Positions 38,803 through 48,817 are shown, counted from the stretch's first letter. The stretch is DNA of 64,000 nucleotides from Pelagovum sp. HNIBRBA483 (GCF_040931995.1 NZ_CP162412.1:2108001-2172000); one strand, 5' to 3'. Notes: a model not told the origin generated them from the sequence alone. Numbers and translations are program-made.

Positions 38803-40041
38803 TTAGCCGTTCCAGGGGCGATCTTCACCTTTGAACTCGACGCGCGTGGGCAGGCCGATTTCGTCAAGGATTGTGAAGAACGGCTTCGGGTCCAGCTCCT
38901 CGACGTTGACCATCGTGCCGGTATCCCAGTCGCCTTGTGCGATCAGCATGGCGGCGGCGACGGGCGGCACACCAGCGGTGTAACTGATGCCTTGGCTGCC
39001 AACCTCGTTATAGGCTTCCTTGTGATCGGCGACGTTGTAAACAAAGACTTCAACCTCTTCGCCATCCTTCACGCCTTTGACCAGATCACCGATGCAGGTC
39101 TTGCCGGTGTAGTTGGGTGCCAGCGAGGACGGATCAGGCAAGCAAGCCTTGACCACCTTGAGCGGAACGACCTCTTGGCCTTCGGCGGTGGTGACGGGTT
39201 GCTCGGACAAGAGGCCGATGTTCTTCAACACGGTGAAGACGTTGATGTAATGTTCGCCAAAACCCATCCAGAAGCGGACATCAGCATGGGGGTAGTTGGT
39301 GGCGAGGCTATGCACCTCGTCATGGCCGGATTGATAGGCCCGCTGTGTGCCGACGACAGGCAAGTCCCAATCGCGGCCAGAGGCGAACATGGTGGTTTCT
39401 TTCCACTGCTGGTCTTCCCAGTAGTAGACGACGCCGGTGAATTCGCGGAAGTTAATCTCTGGGTCGAAGTTGGTCGCGAAGTATTTGCCGTGCGAGCCTG
39501 CATTGATGTCCACGATGTCGATCGATTTGACCTCATCCATGAACTCATCAATCGCGAAGCGGGCGAAGGCGTTCACGACGCCCGGATCGAAGCCCGCGCC
39601 GAGGATCGCTGTTACGCCCTTTTCGGCGCACCGGTCGCGGCGCTTCCACTCGTAGTTGCCATACCACGGCGGGGTTTCGCAGATTTTATCCGGCTCCTCG
39701 TGGATCGCAGTGTCGATATAGGCCGCACCGGTTTCGAGACAGGCTTCCAGCACAGACATGTTCACGAACGCAGTGCCAACGTTAATGACGATCTGCGCGC
39801 CGGTTTCGCGGATCAACGCGGCGGTCGCGGGGACGTCTTTGGCATCCAGTTCATGGGCTTTGAAAACGCCCTCCTGCTTCATGGCGGATTTTTCGTGCAC
39901 GGAAGCGATGATCGCCTCACATTTCGAAACCGTCCGGCTGGCAATATGCAGGTCGCCTAGAACATCATTGTTCTGCGCACATTTATGCGCCACGACCTGA
40001 GCGACGCCACCAGCGCCGATGATAAGCACGTTGCGTTTCAT
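38803..40041 (-). CDS. Carboxynorspermidine/carboxyspermidine dehydrogenase (saccharopine dehydrogenase family)
   Basis: 412 residues. N-terminal Rossmann motif LIIGAGGVAQVVAHKCAQ and the long saccharopine-dehydrogenase-like body (GAGFDPGVVNAFARFA; NAGSHGKYFATNF) match carboxy(nor)spermidine dehydrogenases of about 400 residues. The enzyme reductively condenses aspartate semialdehyde with putrescine or diaminopropane. The decarboxylase gene lies 36 bases upstream, giving the alternative, SAM-independent spermidine pathway. A strong terminator follows. Confidence 0.9.
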   Translation of the reverse strand: MKRNVLIIGAGGVAQVVAHKCAQNNDVLGDLHIASRTVSKCEAIIASVHEKSAMKQEGVFKAHELDAKDVPATAALIRETGAQIVINVGTAFVNMSVLEACLETGAAYIDTAIHEEPDKICETPPWYGNYEWKRRDRCAEKGVTAILGAGFDPGVVNAFARFAIDEFMDEVKSIDIVDINAGSHGKYFATNFDPEINFREFTGVVYYWEDQQWKETTMFASGRDWDLPVVGTQRAYQSGHDEVHSLATNYPHADVRFWMGFGEHYINVFTVLKNIGLLSEQPVTTAEGQEVVPLKVVKACLPDPSSLAPNYTGKTCIGDLVKGVKDGEEVEVFVYNVADHKEAYNEVGSQGISYTAGVPPVAAAMLIAQGDWDTGTMVNVEELDPKPFFTILDEIGLPTRVEFKGEDRPWNG

Positions 40042-40077
40042 TTCCCCGATACCCTCCGTATTATGAATGGGGTTCGT

Positions 40078-41175
40078 TCACGACAGCGCGGCCGCGAAAT
40101 CCTCGTAGCCAAATTCCTTGACCAGTCGTTCTGTCCCGTCGAGCTCGCGAATGGCGATCGACGGCATTTTCACACCGTTGAACCAGTTCTTCTTGACCAT
40201 AGTGTAACCGGCGGCATCCTGAATGGACAACCTGTCCCCTGCATTGATTGGCGCGGGGAAGCGGAATTCACCAAAAATATCGCCCGCGAGGCAGGATTTG
40301 CCGCAGATCATCCACTCTTCCGGCCCTGCGTTCGGGTGCATCTTCGCGCTTTCACGATAGATCAGCAGGTCCAGCATATGCGCCTCAATGCTGCTGTCGA
40401 CGATGGCGAGGTTCTTGCCGTTATAGAGCGTGTCGAGAACCGTCACCTCGAGCGTGGTCGAGTTGGTGATCGCCGCTTCACCCGGCTCAAGGTAGACCTG
40501 CACCTCATTTTCACCTGCGAAACGCTTGAGCCGTTCGGCCAGCTTTTCGAGCGGGTAGTCGGCGCCGGTGAAATGGATGCCCCCGCCGAGCGACACCCAA
40601 GAGACGCGGCGGATCAGGTGGCCGAAACGCTCTTCGATCAGCGTCAGCATTTCGTCAAACCGCTCAAAATCGGCGTTCTCACAATTGTTGTGGAACATGA
40701 AGCCCGAAACACGGTCCAGAACCGCCTCGATTGCTGCCGGATCATGCTCGCCAAGCCGGGAAAACGGGCGCGACGGGTCGGCCAGATCGAAGCCACTGGT
40801 CGAGACACCCGGATTGACGCGCAGACCGCGAATGTGGTCGCGGCTGGCAGTCTCGAAGCGGTCAAGCTGGCCGATTGTATTGAAAATGACCTTATCCGAG
40901 TGAGTCAGAACCTCGGCAATCTCGTGATCCGCATAGGCCACGGAATAGGCATGGGTTTCGCCGCCGAATTTCTCCCGCCCGAGGCGGACCTCGTAAAGCG
41001 AGGAGGACGTCGTGCCGTCCATATACTCGCGCATCAGGTCGAACACGGACCATGTGGCAAAGCACTTGAGCGCCAGAAGCGCCTTGGCGCCGGAGGCCTC
41101 CCGCAGATGGGCGATCTTTTCCATGTTCGGAAGCAAACGCGACTTGTCGATCAGGTAGTAAGGCGTCTGGATCAT
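40078..41175 (-). CDS. nspC: Carboxynorspermidine/carboxyspermidine decarboxylase
   Basis: 365 residues. Alanine-racemase-fold PLP enzyme: LLALKCFATWSVF with the PLP Lys near residue 33, NPGVSTSGFDLADP, SLGGGIHFTGADYP, YLEPGEAAITNSTTLE and VDSSIEAHMLDLL are characteristic of NspC. It decarboxylates carboxyspermidine or carboxynorspermidine to spermidine or norspermidine. First gene of a two-gene operon with the dehydrogenase, in the reverse of the order common in vibrios. Product cannot be told from sequence; spermidine is usual in alphaproteobacteria. Confidence 0.92.
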   Translation of the reverse strand: MIQTPYYLIDKSRLLPNMEKIAHLREASGAKALLALKCFATWSVFDLMREYMDGTTSSSLYEVRLGREKFGGETHAYSVAYADHEIAEVLTHSDKVIFNTIGQLDRFETASRDHIRGLRVNPGVSTSGFDLADPSRPFSRLGEHDPAAIEAVLDRVSGFMFHNNCENADFERFDEMLTLIEERFGHLIRRVSWVSLGGGIHFTGADYPLEKLAERLKRFAGENEVQVYLEPGEAAITNSTTLEVTVLDTLYNGKNLAIVDSSIEAHMLDLLIYRESAKMHPNAGPEEWMICGKSCLAGDIFGEFRFPAPINAGDRLSIQDAAGYTMVKKNWFNGVKMPSIAIRELDGTERLVKEFGYEDFAAALS

Positions 41176-41300
41176 GTTCCCCCCGCAGAGAAAGGACGTG
41201 AAAATGGAACCGCCCCAATAAGGGGTTTGCCGCTGTCAGACAATGGTTTTTTGCGCCGTCCGGCGCCACCCCGCTATGACGGCGGGATGGCGCGAGGAGT

Positions 41301-44150
41301 TTATTCCGCTGCGTCGAGATACTCTTCGAGCGGCGGACAGGTGCAGATCAGGTTGCGGTCGCCATAGACGTTGTCTACCCGATTGACCGGCGCCCAATAT
41401 TTATCGACGCGGAACGACCCACGCGGGAAGCAGGCTTCTTCGCGGGTGTAGGGGCGATCCCATTCGCTGACCAAGTCCTCAACCGTGTGCGGCGCATTGC
41501 AGAGCGGGTTGTTGTCCTGCGGCCAATCACCGGATTCAACCTTGGCGATCTCGTCACGGATGGCGAGCATCGCATCGCAGAAGCGGTCCAGCTCGGCCTT
41601 GGTTTCGCTCTCCGTCGGCTCCACCATCAGCGTACCGGCAACGGGCCAGCTCATCGTCGGCGCATGGAACCCGTTGTCGATCAAGCGCTTGGCGATGTCA
41701 TCGACAGTCACATGCGCACTGTCGGCAAAGGGGCGTGTATCGAGAATGCACTCATGCGCGACGCGGCCCTTGGAGCCTTTGAACAGCACGTCATAGGCGC
41801 CCTCAAGCCGCTTGGCGATGTAGTTGGCATTCAGGATTGCCACTTTCGTCGCCTGAGTGAGCCCCTTACCCCCCATCAGGAGCACATAGGCCCACGAGAT
41901 CAGGAGGATCGAGGCCGAGCCCCAAGGCGCAGCACTCACCGGCCCCTCGCTGCCGCCGGTTTCAGGGTGACCAGGCAGATAGGGCGCAAGGTGGGATTTC
42001 ACCCCAATCGGCCCCATGCCGGGGCCACCACCGCCATGCGGGATAGCAAAGGTCTTGTGCAGGTTGAGATGGCTGACATCGCCGCCCACATCACCCGGGC
42101 GGGCGAGGCCGACCATAGCATTGAGGTTGGCACCATCGATATAGACCTGCCCACCAAATTCATGGGTGATCTCGCAAACCTCGCGGACGGTTTCCTCGAA
42201 CACGCCGTGGGTGGAGGGATAGGTGATCATGCAAGCGGCAAGCTTATCGCCTGCGGCCTCGGCCTTGGCGCGGAAGTCTGCCACATCGATATCGCCGTTC
42301 TCCGCCGATTTGACGACCACAACATCCATGCCGCACATCTGTGCCGAGGCAGGGTTGGTGCCGTGAGCGGAAACGGGGATCAGGCAGATACGGCGCTGAT
42401 CGTCACCGTTGGCGCGATGATAGGCCATGATCGTCAACAGACCGGCGTATTCCCCCTGCGCGCCAGAGTTCGGCTGCATCGACATCGCGTCATAGCCGGT
42501 GGCGACGCAGAGCTTCTCGGAGAGGTCCGCGATCATGTCTTGGTAGCCAGCCGCCTGATCCACTGGCGCGAACGGATGCATGAAGGCAAACTCGGGCCAA
42601 GTAATCGGCATCATCTCAACAGCGGCGTTGAGCTTCATCGTGCAGGAGCCGAGCGGGATCATCGCGCGGTCGAGCGCAAGGTCGCGGTCCGAGAGGCGGC
42701 GCATGTAGCGCATCATCTCGGTTTCGGCGCGGTTCATGTGGAAGATCGGATGGGTCAGGTAATCCGATCTCCGATGCAGTGCATCCGGCACGCGATAACG
42801 GTGGGTCAGGTCGTCATCCTTGCGGTCGATACCGAAGGCGCGCCAGACGCTCTCGATCGTGCGGCGGCGGGTGCGCTCATCGAGGCTGATGCCAACTTTT
42901 GTTGTGCCGACCTTGCGCAGATTGACGCCATTTTCGACAGCGAGTTGCATTACCGCGCCCTGAAGTGGGCCAACCTCGACGGTGATCGTATCGAAGAATA
43001 CCTCCGGCTCGACCTTGAAGCCTGCCTTTTCCAGCCCCTCAACGAGACGCACGGTCTTGCGGTGGATACGCTGCGCGATGGCTTTCAGGCCCTTTGGCCC
43101 GTGGAACACCGCATACATCGACGCCATCACCGCCAAGAGCGCCTGCGCGGTGCAGACGTTCGACGTGGCTTTCTCGCGGCGGATATGCTGCTCGCGGGTC
43201 TGGAGGGACAGGCGATAGGCCTTGTGGCCGTGGCTATCGACCGAAACGCCAACAATCCGGCCCGGCATGGAGCGCTTGTAGGCGTCCTTGCAGGCGAAAT
43301 AGGCAGCGTGCGGGCCACCATAGCCAAGCGGCACGCCGAAGCGTTGCGTGGAGCCGACGGCAATATCGGCGCCCATTTCGGCCGGCTCTTTGAGGAGCGT
43401 CAGTGCAAGCGGGTCCGCGATCACGATGCCGATGGCCTTTGCCTCGTGCAGCCGCGCGATATGGTCGGTGAAGTCACGCACATGGCCATGGGTGCCCGGA
43501 TACTGGAACACAGCGCCAAATACGGCGCTGGCATCCATGTCGTCTGGGTTGCCGACGATGATCTCGATGCCGAGCGGCTCCGCACGGGTGCGGATCACTT
43601 CGATGTTTTGCGGGTGGCAATCCTGATCGACGAAGAACGCCTTGGCTTTCGACTTCGCGACGCGCTGCGCCATTGTCATCGCTTCGGCTGCGGCGGTGGC
43701 TTCGTCCAGCAGCGAGGCGTTGGCGATCTCCAGCCCTGTCAGATCGGTGATCATTGTCTGGTAGTTCAGCAGTGCCTCAAGGCGGCCTTGGCTGATCTCC
43801 GGCTGGTACGGCGTGTAGGCGGTGTACCAAGCGGGGTTTTCAAGGATGTTGCGCTGGATCGCTGGCGGCGTGACGGTGCCGTAGTAGCCCTGCCCGATCA
43901 GCGAGGTCAGCACGGTGTTCTTCTTGGCCGTTTGGGTCAGGAAATGCAGCAATTCCCCTTCCGACTTTGGCTTGCCGAAATCGAGCGGCTCTGCCTGACG
44001 GATCGCGGCGGGCACCGTTTCGTCGATCAGGGCATCGAGACTGTCAACGCCGATGACCGACAGCATCTCGGTCATTTCCTCAGGCGACGGGCCGATATGG
44101 CGGCGGTTGGCAAAATCGTAGGGAAGGTAGTCCGTTGGCGCGAATGGCAT
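41301..44150 (-). CDS. gcvP: Glycine dehydrogenase (decarboxylating), P protein
   Basis: 949 residues from the ATG at 44150 (Met-Pro-Phe-Ala-Pro-Thr). The single-chain P protein has N-terminal and C-terminal PLP-fold halves; the PLP lysine is in [18 protein letters not shown] in the second half. It decarboxylates glycine and passes the aminomethyl group to the lipoyl arm of GcvH. Last gene of gcvT-gcvH-gcvP. A perfect 9-bp hairpin with a short T-run lies in the 84-base gap before it and may set its expression below that of gcvT and gcvH. Confidence 0.97.
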   Translation of the reverse strand: MPFAPTDYLPYDFANRRHIGPSPEEMTEMLSVIGVDSLDALIDETVPAAIRQAEPLDFGKPKSEGELLHFLTQTAKKNTVLTSLIGQGYYGTVTPPAIQRNILENPAWYTAYTPYQPEISQGRLEALLNYQTMITDLTGLEIANASLLDEATAAAEAMTMAQRVAKSKAKAFFVDQDCHPQNIEVIRTRAEPLGIEIIVGNPDDMDASAVFGAVFQYPGTHGHVRDFTDHIARLHEAKAIGIVIADPLALTLLKEPAEMGADIAVGSTQRFGVPLGYGGPHAAYFACKDAYKRSMPGRIVGVSVDSHGHKAYRLSLQTREQHIRREKATSNVCTAQALLAVMASMYAVFHGPKGLKAIAQRIHRKTVRLVEGLEKAGFKVEPEVFFDTITVEVGPLQGAVMQLAVENGVNLRKVGTTKVGISLDERTRRRTIESVWRAFGIDRKDDDLTHRYRVPDALHRRSDYLTHPIFHMNRAETEMMRYMRRLSDRDLALDRAMIPLGSCTMKLNAAVEMMPITWPEFAFMHPFAPVDQAAGYQDMIADLSEKLCVATGYDAMSMQPNSGAQGEYAGLLTIMAYHRANGDDQRRICLIPVSAHGTNPASAQMCGMDVVVVKSAENGDIDVADFRAKAEAAGDKLAACMITYPSTHGVFEETVREVCEITHEFGGQVYIDGANLNAMVGLARPGDVGGDVSHLNLHKTFAIPHGGGGPGMGPIGVKSHLAPYLPGHPETGGSEGPVSAAPWGSASILLISWAYVLLMGGKGLTQATKVAILNANYIAKRLEGAYDVLFKGSKGRVAHECILDTRPFADSAHVTVDDIAKRLIDNGFHAPTMSWPVAGTLMVEPTESETKAELDRFCDAMLAIRDEIAKVESGDWPQDNNPLCNAPHTVEDLVSEWDRPYTREEACFPRGSFRVDKYWAPVNRVDNVYGDRNLICTCPPLEEYLDAAE

Positions 44151-44173
44151 GGGGGCCTCACTGGTGTCGGGGG

Positions 44174-44199
44174 AAAAGATGGCGCGCGGCCGCGCCATC
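44174..44199 (-). terminator. Intercistronic hairpin with short T-run between gcvH and gcvP
   Basis: Read on the minus strand, a perfect 9-bp stem (GATGGCGCG / CGCGCCATC, 4-base loop) is followed by TTTT. The T-run is short, so partial termination or an RNA-processing/stability role is more likely than full termination. Confidence 0.55.
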
Positions 44200-44234
44200 C
44201 GATGTTTTGCGGTCAAGAACGGCAGATCCGCGGA

Positions 44235-44594
44235 TCAGCCGATGAAATCCTTGTAGCCGGCTTCGTCCATCATATCGTCGAGCGGCGACAGGTCTCCGAC
44301 CTTCATCTTGAAGAACCAGCCATTGCCGAGCGGGTCTTCGTTCACGAGGGCAGGATTGTCGTCGAGCGCCGTGTTCACTTCCACGATCTCGCCGTCAATC
44401 GGGGCGAGGATATCGGATGCGGCCTTGACGCTTTCGATCACCACGACTTCGTCATCCTTGGAGACGGTCGTGCCTTCGTCGGGAAGCTCGACAAAGACAA
44501 TATCGCCCAATTGCTCGCTGGCGTGTTCGGTGATGCCGACAACGACGAGATCATCCTCGACGCGGAGCCATTCGTGTTCTTCGGTGTATTTCAT
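44235..44594 (-). CDS. gcvH: Glycine cleavage system H protein
   Basis: 119 residues, the usual length. The lipoyl-attachment segment is VVIESVKAASDI with the modified Lys near residue 58-60; EHEWLRVE at the N-terminus is typical. The lipoylated protein shuttles the aminomethyl group between P, T and L proteins. 20 bases separate it from gcvT; GGAGACC-type ribosome site (minus strand) before the ATG. Confidence 0.97.
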   Translation of the reverse strand: MKYTEEHEWLRVEDDLVVVGITEHASEQLGDIVFVELPDEGTTVSKDDEVVVIESVKAASDILAPIDGEIVEVNTALDDNPALVNEDPLGNGWFFKMKVGDLSPLDDMMDEAGYKDFIG

Positions 44595-44614
44595 CGGAGG
44601 GTCTCCTGTTGGAC

Positions 44615-45748
44615 TTAACGTTTATATGTTGACGGGCGGAATGGCATTTCCGCGACCGTGACGGGAAGGCGTTTCCCCCGCACTTCACCCCACAGCTCTG
44701 TTCCTAGCGCGGCAAAAGCCGTCTGCACATAGGCCATCGACATCGGGCGGGCGATTGTGGGGCCGAATGCGCCGGAAGTAATCTCTCCAACTTCCGCGCC
44801 ACCTTCGGCGGCGTCATAGAGGTTGGTACCGGCCCGCATTGGGGCGCGGCCTTCGGGCAAGAGGCCTACGCGCTGGCGTGCAGCACCATTAGAAAGTTCG
44901 GCAAGGATGCGGGCTGCACCGGGGAAGCCGCCTTCGCGCGCGCCGCCCGCGCGGCGGGCTTTTTGCATGGCCCAATTCAGGGAAGCTTCGACGGGGCTGG
45001 TGGTTTGGTCAAGATCGGAGCCGTAGAGGCACAGGCCCGCCTCCAGCCGCAGGCTATCCCGCGCGCCAAGGCCGATTGGGGCCACGTCGTCCCGCGCCAA
45101 GAGCGCTTTGCAGAAGGCCTCGGCCTGATCTTGCTGCACCGAAATTTCGTAACCGTCCTCACCGGTATAGCCGGAACGGGAGATCCAGAGCGCACCGAAG
45201 CTGCTATCAACCACCGCCACATCCATAAAACGCATCTCCGCCGCGGCGGGAACGAGGGAGGCAAGCGCGGCCTCTGCCGACGGGCCTTGCAAGGCAACCA
45301 GCGCGCGGTCTGTGATCTCCTCGACCACGCATTGCGCACCGATATGCGCCTGCAGATGGGCAATGTCCTGCTCTTTGCAGGCGGCATTGACAACGAGGAA
45401 CAGGTGATCGCCGCGATTGGCAACCATCAGGTCATCGAGGATGCCACCATCGTCATTGGTGAACAGCGCATAGCGCTGGCGGCCTTCTTTAAGGCCGAGG
45501 ATGTCCACGGGAACGAGGCTTTCCAGCGCGAGCGCCACATCCGAAACGGTGCCGCCCTCAAGCGGGCGCAGGATCACCTGCCCCATATGGCTCACATCAA
45601 AGAGGCCGGCCTTCTCACGGGTGAAATTATGCTCCTGCATGACCCCCATCGGGTATTGCACGGGCATTTCGTAACCGGCGAATGGCACCATCTTCGCGCC
45701 AAGTTCACCATGCATATCGAACAGGGACGTTCGCTTCAGATCAGTCAT
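44615..45748 (-). CDS. gcvT: Glycine cleavage system T protein (aminomethyltransferase)
   Basis: 377 residues. Features include MVPFAGYEMPVQYPMGVMQEH cut to its core FAGYEMPVQYP, LFDVSHMGQ, SRSGYTGEDGYEI and LGARDSLRLEAGLCLYG, all GcvT signatures. It transfers the methylene group to tetrahydrofolate and releases ammonia. First gene of the operon, immediately downstream of a tandem glycine riboswitch; AGGAGG lies 5 bases before the ATG. Confidence 0.97.
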   Translation of the reverse strand: MTDLKRTSLFDMHGELGAKMVPFAGYEMPVQYPMGVMQEHNFTREKAGLFDVSHMGQVILRPLEGGTVSDVALALESLVPVDILGLKEGRQRYALFTNDDGGILDDLMVANRGDHLFLVVNAACKEQDIAHLQAHIGAQCVVEEITDRALVALQGPSAEAALASLVPAAAEMRFMDVAVVDSSFGALWISRSGYTGEDGYEISVQQDQAEAFCKALLARDDVAPIGLGARDSLRLEAGLCLYGSDLDQTTSPVEASLNWAMQKARRAGGAREGGFPGAARILAELSNGAARQRVGLLPEGRAPMRAGTNLYDAAEGGAEVGEITSGAFGPTIARPMSMAYVQTAFAALGTELWGEVRGKRLPVTVAEMPFRPSTYKR

Positions 45749-45789
45749 GCCACCTCCTGTGACGGGCCAAGCGCATGACGGAATCGCTC

Positions 45790-45828
45790 GGCATCATTCT
45801 CGGACGGAATCGTCCGAACGTTGATGCC
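45790..45828 (-). promoter_or_regulatory. Long hairpin between glycine riboswitch and gcvT (probable expression platform)
   Basis: An outer 7-bp stem (GGCATCA / TGATGCC) and an inner 6-bp stem (CGGACG / CGTCCG, loop of 4) form one interrupted hairpin. No T-run follows, so it is not an ordinary terminator; it starts 2 bases after aptamer 2 and ends about 30 bases before the gcvT ribosome site. Confidence 0.55.
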
Positions 45829-45830
45829 CC

Positions 45831-45980
45831 CTCTGTCCTTTCGCCTGAGATCGTTATCCCTTCGGCGGACGCAAATGCGCCTCTCTCCAGAGTCTTACGC
45901 ACATCACGGTCCTTGTGCCTGAGAGTTTGCCGGGGCGCTTGCTCCTTCGGCACTGGTAAACCAGTTCTCCCGTGATGTGC
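45831..45980 (-). ncRNA. Tandem glycine riboswitch (gcvT element, two aptamers)
   Basis: On the minus strand, aptamer 1 (45899-45980) is closed by an 11-bp P1 stem (GCACATCACGG / CCGTGATGTGC) and contains GCCGAAGGAGCAAG and AACTCTCAGGCACAAGGACC. Aptamer 2 (45831-45892) is closed by CTCTG/CAGAG and contains GCCGAAGGGATAACG and ATCTCAGGCGAAAGGAC. These repeated CCGAAGG and CTCAGGC-AAAGGAC blocks are the glycine-aptamer hallmark. It controls gcvTHP, normally switching it on when glycine is high. The remaining gap to 46125 (377 bases in all, 45749-46125) holds no gene. Confidence 0.95.
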
Positions 45981-46098
45981 TGCCTGTCTACGGTATTCGG
46001 GAGTGATGTCGCAAGATGTTTTTGCATGCGACGGGATACATCGAAACCGATGCACCATCAGCGTGATTGCTTTGTCGGGACGAAAGATATAATCTAAA

Positions 46099-46107
46099 AT
46101 ATGAATA
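46099..46107 (-). promoter_or_regulatory. sox-type motif TATTCATAT upstream of the SoxH-like gene
   Basis: TATTCATAT reads on the minus strand here and lies 18 bases before the start of the MBL gene. The same 9-mer occurs at 55356-55364 and 56812-56820 in the two sox promoter regions, suggesting common control, perhaps by SoxR. Inferred from sequence only. Confidence 0.45.
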
Positions 46108-46125
46108 TAATGATGGGAGGAAGCA

Positions 46126-47034
46126 ATGCGCCTGACGAGACGACAATTCCTATGGAGCAGCTCTGCAACGGCTGCGGGATCGCTTTTGGGCCTGCGCGCG
46201 CATGCCCAAGCGATGATTGGCGAAATGCAGATCGACACGCTCAGCGATGGCAATCTCGTTTTGCCGAAGAGTTTCGCGCTCGGCAGCCATAGCGAAGCAG
46301 AGGTGCAACCGATTCTCGACGGCTACGGTCTTAGCGCCGAACAACTCACGCCAGACTGCAACGTCACGCTGTTGCAGGTGGGCGACCGGAAAGTGATGTT
46401 CGACGTTGGCGCGGGGGCGAATTTCATGCCGTCAGCAGGCAAGTTGCTCGATGCGCTCGACGCGCTGGGCGTTTACCCTGAGGAGATCACCGATGTGATC
46501 TTCACCCATGCGCATCCCGACCATTTGTGGGGCGTTTTGGATGACTTCGACGATCTCCTGTTCCCCGAGGCAGAATATCGTATCGGGCAGGTCGAGCGCG
46601 ACTACTGGCTCGACCCAACGACGCCAGACACAATCAGCCCCGAACGGCTTGCCTTTGTTGGCGGTGCGATCCGCTATCTTGGCGCGGTGGAGGACCGGCT
46701 CACCACATTCGAAGATGGGGAGGAAATCCTCCCCGGCGTGACGGCGAAAGCGACTTACGGACACACGCCCGGGCATATGTCTTTCCAGATTGCGCAAGGG
46801 GGCGAGAGCCTCCTCATCGTGGGCGATGCGATTGGCAATCATCATCTGGCCTTCGAACGGCCAGACTGGACCTCTGCCTCCGACCATGACGGCGAGGTAG
46901 GTGCTGCAACGCGCGTGGCGCTGATGAACGAACTGGCGGATAGCGGGCAAGGGATCATCGGCTATCATCTGCCCTTCCCCGGAATTGGACGCGCTGAACG
47001 CACGGGCGACACCTTCCGCTTCGTCCCCGCCTAA
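46126..47034 (+). CDS. Tat-exported MBL-fold metallo-hydrolase (SoxH-like)
   Basis: 302 residues. The twin-arginine signal RLTRRQFLWSSSATAAG (Arg5-Arg6) and hydrophobic stretch ending RAHA predict folded export to the periplasm. The metallo-beta-lactamase motif is FTHAHPDHLWG (about residues 126-136), followed by YGHTPGHMS and VGDAIGNHH. Paracoccus sox clusters contain a Tat-exported MBL gene, soxH, of similar length; this gene lies near but not inside the sox cluster. GGGAGGAAG precedes the start. SoxH identity is inferred, and its biochemical role is uncertain even in known clusters. Confidence 0.8.
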   Translation: MRLTRRQFLWSSSATAAGSLLGLRAHAQAMIGEMQIDTLSDGNLVLPKSFALGSHSEAEVQPILDGYGLSAEQLTPDCNVTLLQVGDRKVMFDVGAGANFMPSAGKLLDALDALGVYPEEITDVIFTHAHPDHLWGVLDDFDDLLFPEAEYRIGQVERDYWLDPTTPDTISPERLAFVGGAIRYLGAVEDRLTTFEDGEEILPGVTAKATYGHTPGHMSFQIAQGGESLLIVGDAIGNHHLAFERPDWTSASDHDGEVGAATRVALMNELADSGQGIIGYHLPFPGIGRAERTGDTFRFVPA

Positions 47035-47038
47035 GAGA

Positions 47039-47065
47039 AAACCCGGCGATCACATCGCCGGGTTT
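47039..47065. terminator. Bidirectional terminator between the MBL gene and hemA
   Basis: A perfect 12-bp stem (AAACCCGGCGAT / ATCGCCGGGTTT, 3-base loop) sits between two convergent genes. On the minus strand (hemA) it is followed by TCTCTT after the stem T-run; on the plus strand the stem itself ends in TTT. Confidence 0.8.
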
Positions 47066-47091
47066 CCCAATCCGTCAAATATCTTGGTAGC

Positions 47092-48309
47092 CTACTGCGC
47101 CGCGAGTGGCTGGCGGGCCAATTCGCACTGCGCCCACAACTCACCCAGCGCAGCGACAAGCTTGCCGATATCCGCCTCCGTGTGAACGGGTGATGGCGTG
47201 ATCCGCAGACGCTCGGTCCCTTTGGGAACGGTCGGGTAGTTGATCGGTTGGATGTAGATGCCGTAATCGCGCATCAGCACATCCGAGATATATTTGCACT
47301 TCACCGGATCACCGACCATGACCGGAATGATGTGGCTGGGATTTTCGATATGGGGGATGCCCATGTCATCGAGCGCGGCGCGCACTTCGTTGACGCGCTG
47401 TTTCTGGAGATCGCGCTCGCTCGCGGATGCCTTCAGATGGCGGATCGACGCACATGCGCCAGCGGCCACGGCGGGAGGAAGCGCCGTGGTAAAAATAAAG
47501 CCGCTGGCGAATGAACGCACGAAATCCACAAGTTCGGCAGAGGCCGCGATATAGCCGCCGACCACGCCAAAGGCTTTGCCAAGCGTACCCTCGATGACGG
47601 TGAGGCGATCCATCAACCCCTCGCGCTCAGCGATCCCTGCCCCGCGCGGGCCATACATGCCCACGGCATGCACCTCATCGAGATAGGTCATCGCGTTGTA
47701 TTTATCCGCCAGATCGCAGATCTCTTTGATCGGTGCGATGTCGCCATCCATCGAATAGACGCTCTCGAACGCGATCATCTTTGGCTGTTCAAGAGGCAGC
47801 GCCGCAAGGTGGCGCTCAAGATCGGCGAGATCATTGTGCTTCCATATGATGCGCTGCGCTTTTGAATGGCGGATGCCTTCGATCATTGAGGCATGATTGA
47901 GCGAGTCCGAGAGGATCACCATGCCGGGTATCTTGGCGCCCAGCGTGCTCAGCGCAGCCCAGTTCGACACATAACCGGAAGTGAACAGAAGCGCGGCTTC
48001 CTTCCCGTGCAGGTCGGCCAATTCGCGCTCGAGCAAAACATGATGATGGGTCGTGCCGGAGATGTTGCGCGTACCGCCAGCACCAGCGCCGACGCGATCA
48101 ATGGCATCATGCATTGCCGCCAGCACATCGGGGTGCTGCCCCATGCCGAGGTAATCGTTCGAGCACCAGATGGTCACATCGCCGCCGGCATCGTGATTTT
48201 GCGCCTTAGGGAACGCCCCGCGATGACGCTCCAGATCCGCAAAGACGCGGTAGTTCCCCTCGTCTCTCAACTCATCCAGACGCGCACGGAAAAAGGCTTG
48301 ATAATCCAT
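47092..48309 (-). CDS. hemA: 5-aminolevulinate synthase
   Basis: 405 residues. ALA synthase signatures: [15 protein letters not shown] near residue 48, [25 protein letters not shown] (PLP Asp) and [14 protein letters not shown] with PLP Lys near 246. It condenses glycine and succinyl-CoA, the C4 route to haem typical of alphaproteobacteria. It follows the DUF302 gene by 8 bases and so probably shares its promoter, which carries a near-perfect Fnr box; Fnr control of hemA is known in Rhodobacter. Confidence 0.96.
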   Translation of the reverse strand: MDYQAFFRARLDELRDEGNYRVFADLERHRGAFPKAQNHDAGGDVTIWCSNDYLGMGQHPDVLAAMHDAIDRVGAGAGGTRNISGTTHHHVLLERELADLHGKEAALLFTSGYVSNWAALSTLGAKIPGMVILSDSLNHASMIEGIRHSKAQRIIWKHNDLADLERHLAALPLEQPKMIAFESVYSMDGDIAPIKEICDLADKYNAMTYLDEVHAVGMYGPRGAGIAEREGLMDRLTVIEGTLGKAFGVVGGYIAASAELVDFVRSFASGFIFTTALPPAVAAGACASIRHLKASASERDLQKQRVNEVRAALDDMGIPHIENPSHIIPVMVGDPVKCKYISDVLMRDYGIYIQPINYPTVPKGTERLRITPSPVHTEADIGKLVAALGELWAQCELARQPLAAQ

Positions 48310-48317
48310 CGTTCCCC

Positions 48318-48758
48318 CTAGAACTCTACCGCTTCGCGGGCAATTGCGTCGAGCAGGGCTTCGACCTCTTTCATCGGTCCTTCCGGCATTACCCGATAGC
48401 CGACCTCGACATTGCCCTCACGCTCGAATGCGAACACGCCATAAGGGCAATGGGCGATGTTATAAGGATCGGCTTCCATCATCTTGCGCGACAGGCTTGC
48501 CGAGCAGAACATGAAAATATCCGCCTGATCAAAGATCACCACATCGCTGCCCACGACCTCTGCTGTGCGATTCAGCATTTCACCGACATGGCTGACCCAA
48601 TCAACCACCAAACCGCGATCGACTATGGCGGTTTCGATATTGAAAGTGGCATCCTCAAAAGAGCCGCCATAGGGATAAGTGACCGCATGACTGTCGGCCT
48701 GAGCGATGGAAACGCCCAATCCGACCGTGCAAGCTGCCGCTGTCAGAATTCTGAACAT
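48318..48758 (-). CDS. DUF302 family periplasmic protein
   Basis: 146 residues with a signal peptide (about residues 1-21, ending AQA). The rest matches the DUF302 fold: [20 protein letters not shown], then [34 protein letters not shown] cut here to its core [11 protein letters not shown]. Two Cys residues near the centre (Cys in FCSA and HCPYG) could bind a ligand or metal. Function unknown; DUF302 genes often accompany sulfur or low-oxygen genes. It lies between soxD and hemA, behind an Fnr-like box. Confidence 0.85.
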   Translation of the reverse strand: MFRILTAAACTVGLGVSIAQADSHAVTYPYGGSFEDATFNIETAIVDRGLVVDWVSHVGEMLNRTAEVVGSDVVIFDQADIFMFCSASLSRKMMEADPYNIAHCPYGVFAFEREGNVEVGYRVMPEGPMKEVEALLDAIAREAVEF

Positions 48759-48817
48759 TCATGTCTCCCGTTGGTCTGTCCGCCGGCCTCTTTTCGGGCA
48801 TTTCGGCCGGTCCTACT

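Noticed and set aside
41176-41300. GC-rich inverted repeats between gcvP and nspC as a terminator
   Set aside because: Two small stems are present (for example GCGCC-GGAC-GGCGC on the minus strand), but no T-run follows in the direction of gcvP transcription.
39985-41367. A 460-codon plus-strand frame
   Set aside because: Antisense shadow of nspC; its translation is rich in Arg, His and Asp with no family features.
41487-44618. A 1043-codon open frame on the plus strand
   Set aside because: It lies antisense to gcvP and gcvH, which have unmistakable protein signatures; long antisense frames are common in GC-rich genes.
45741-46253. A 170-codon minus-strand frame upstream of gcvT
   Set aside because: It runs through the glycine riboswitch, whose conserved RNA motifs explain the sequence; the protein has no recognisable features.
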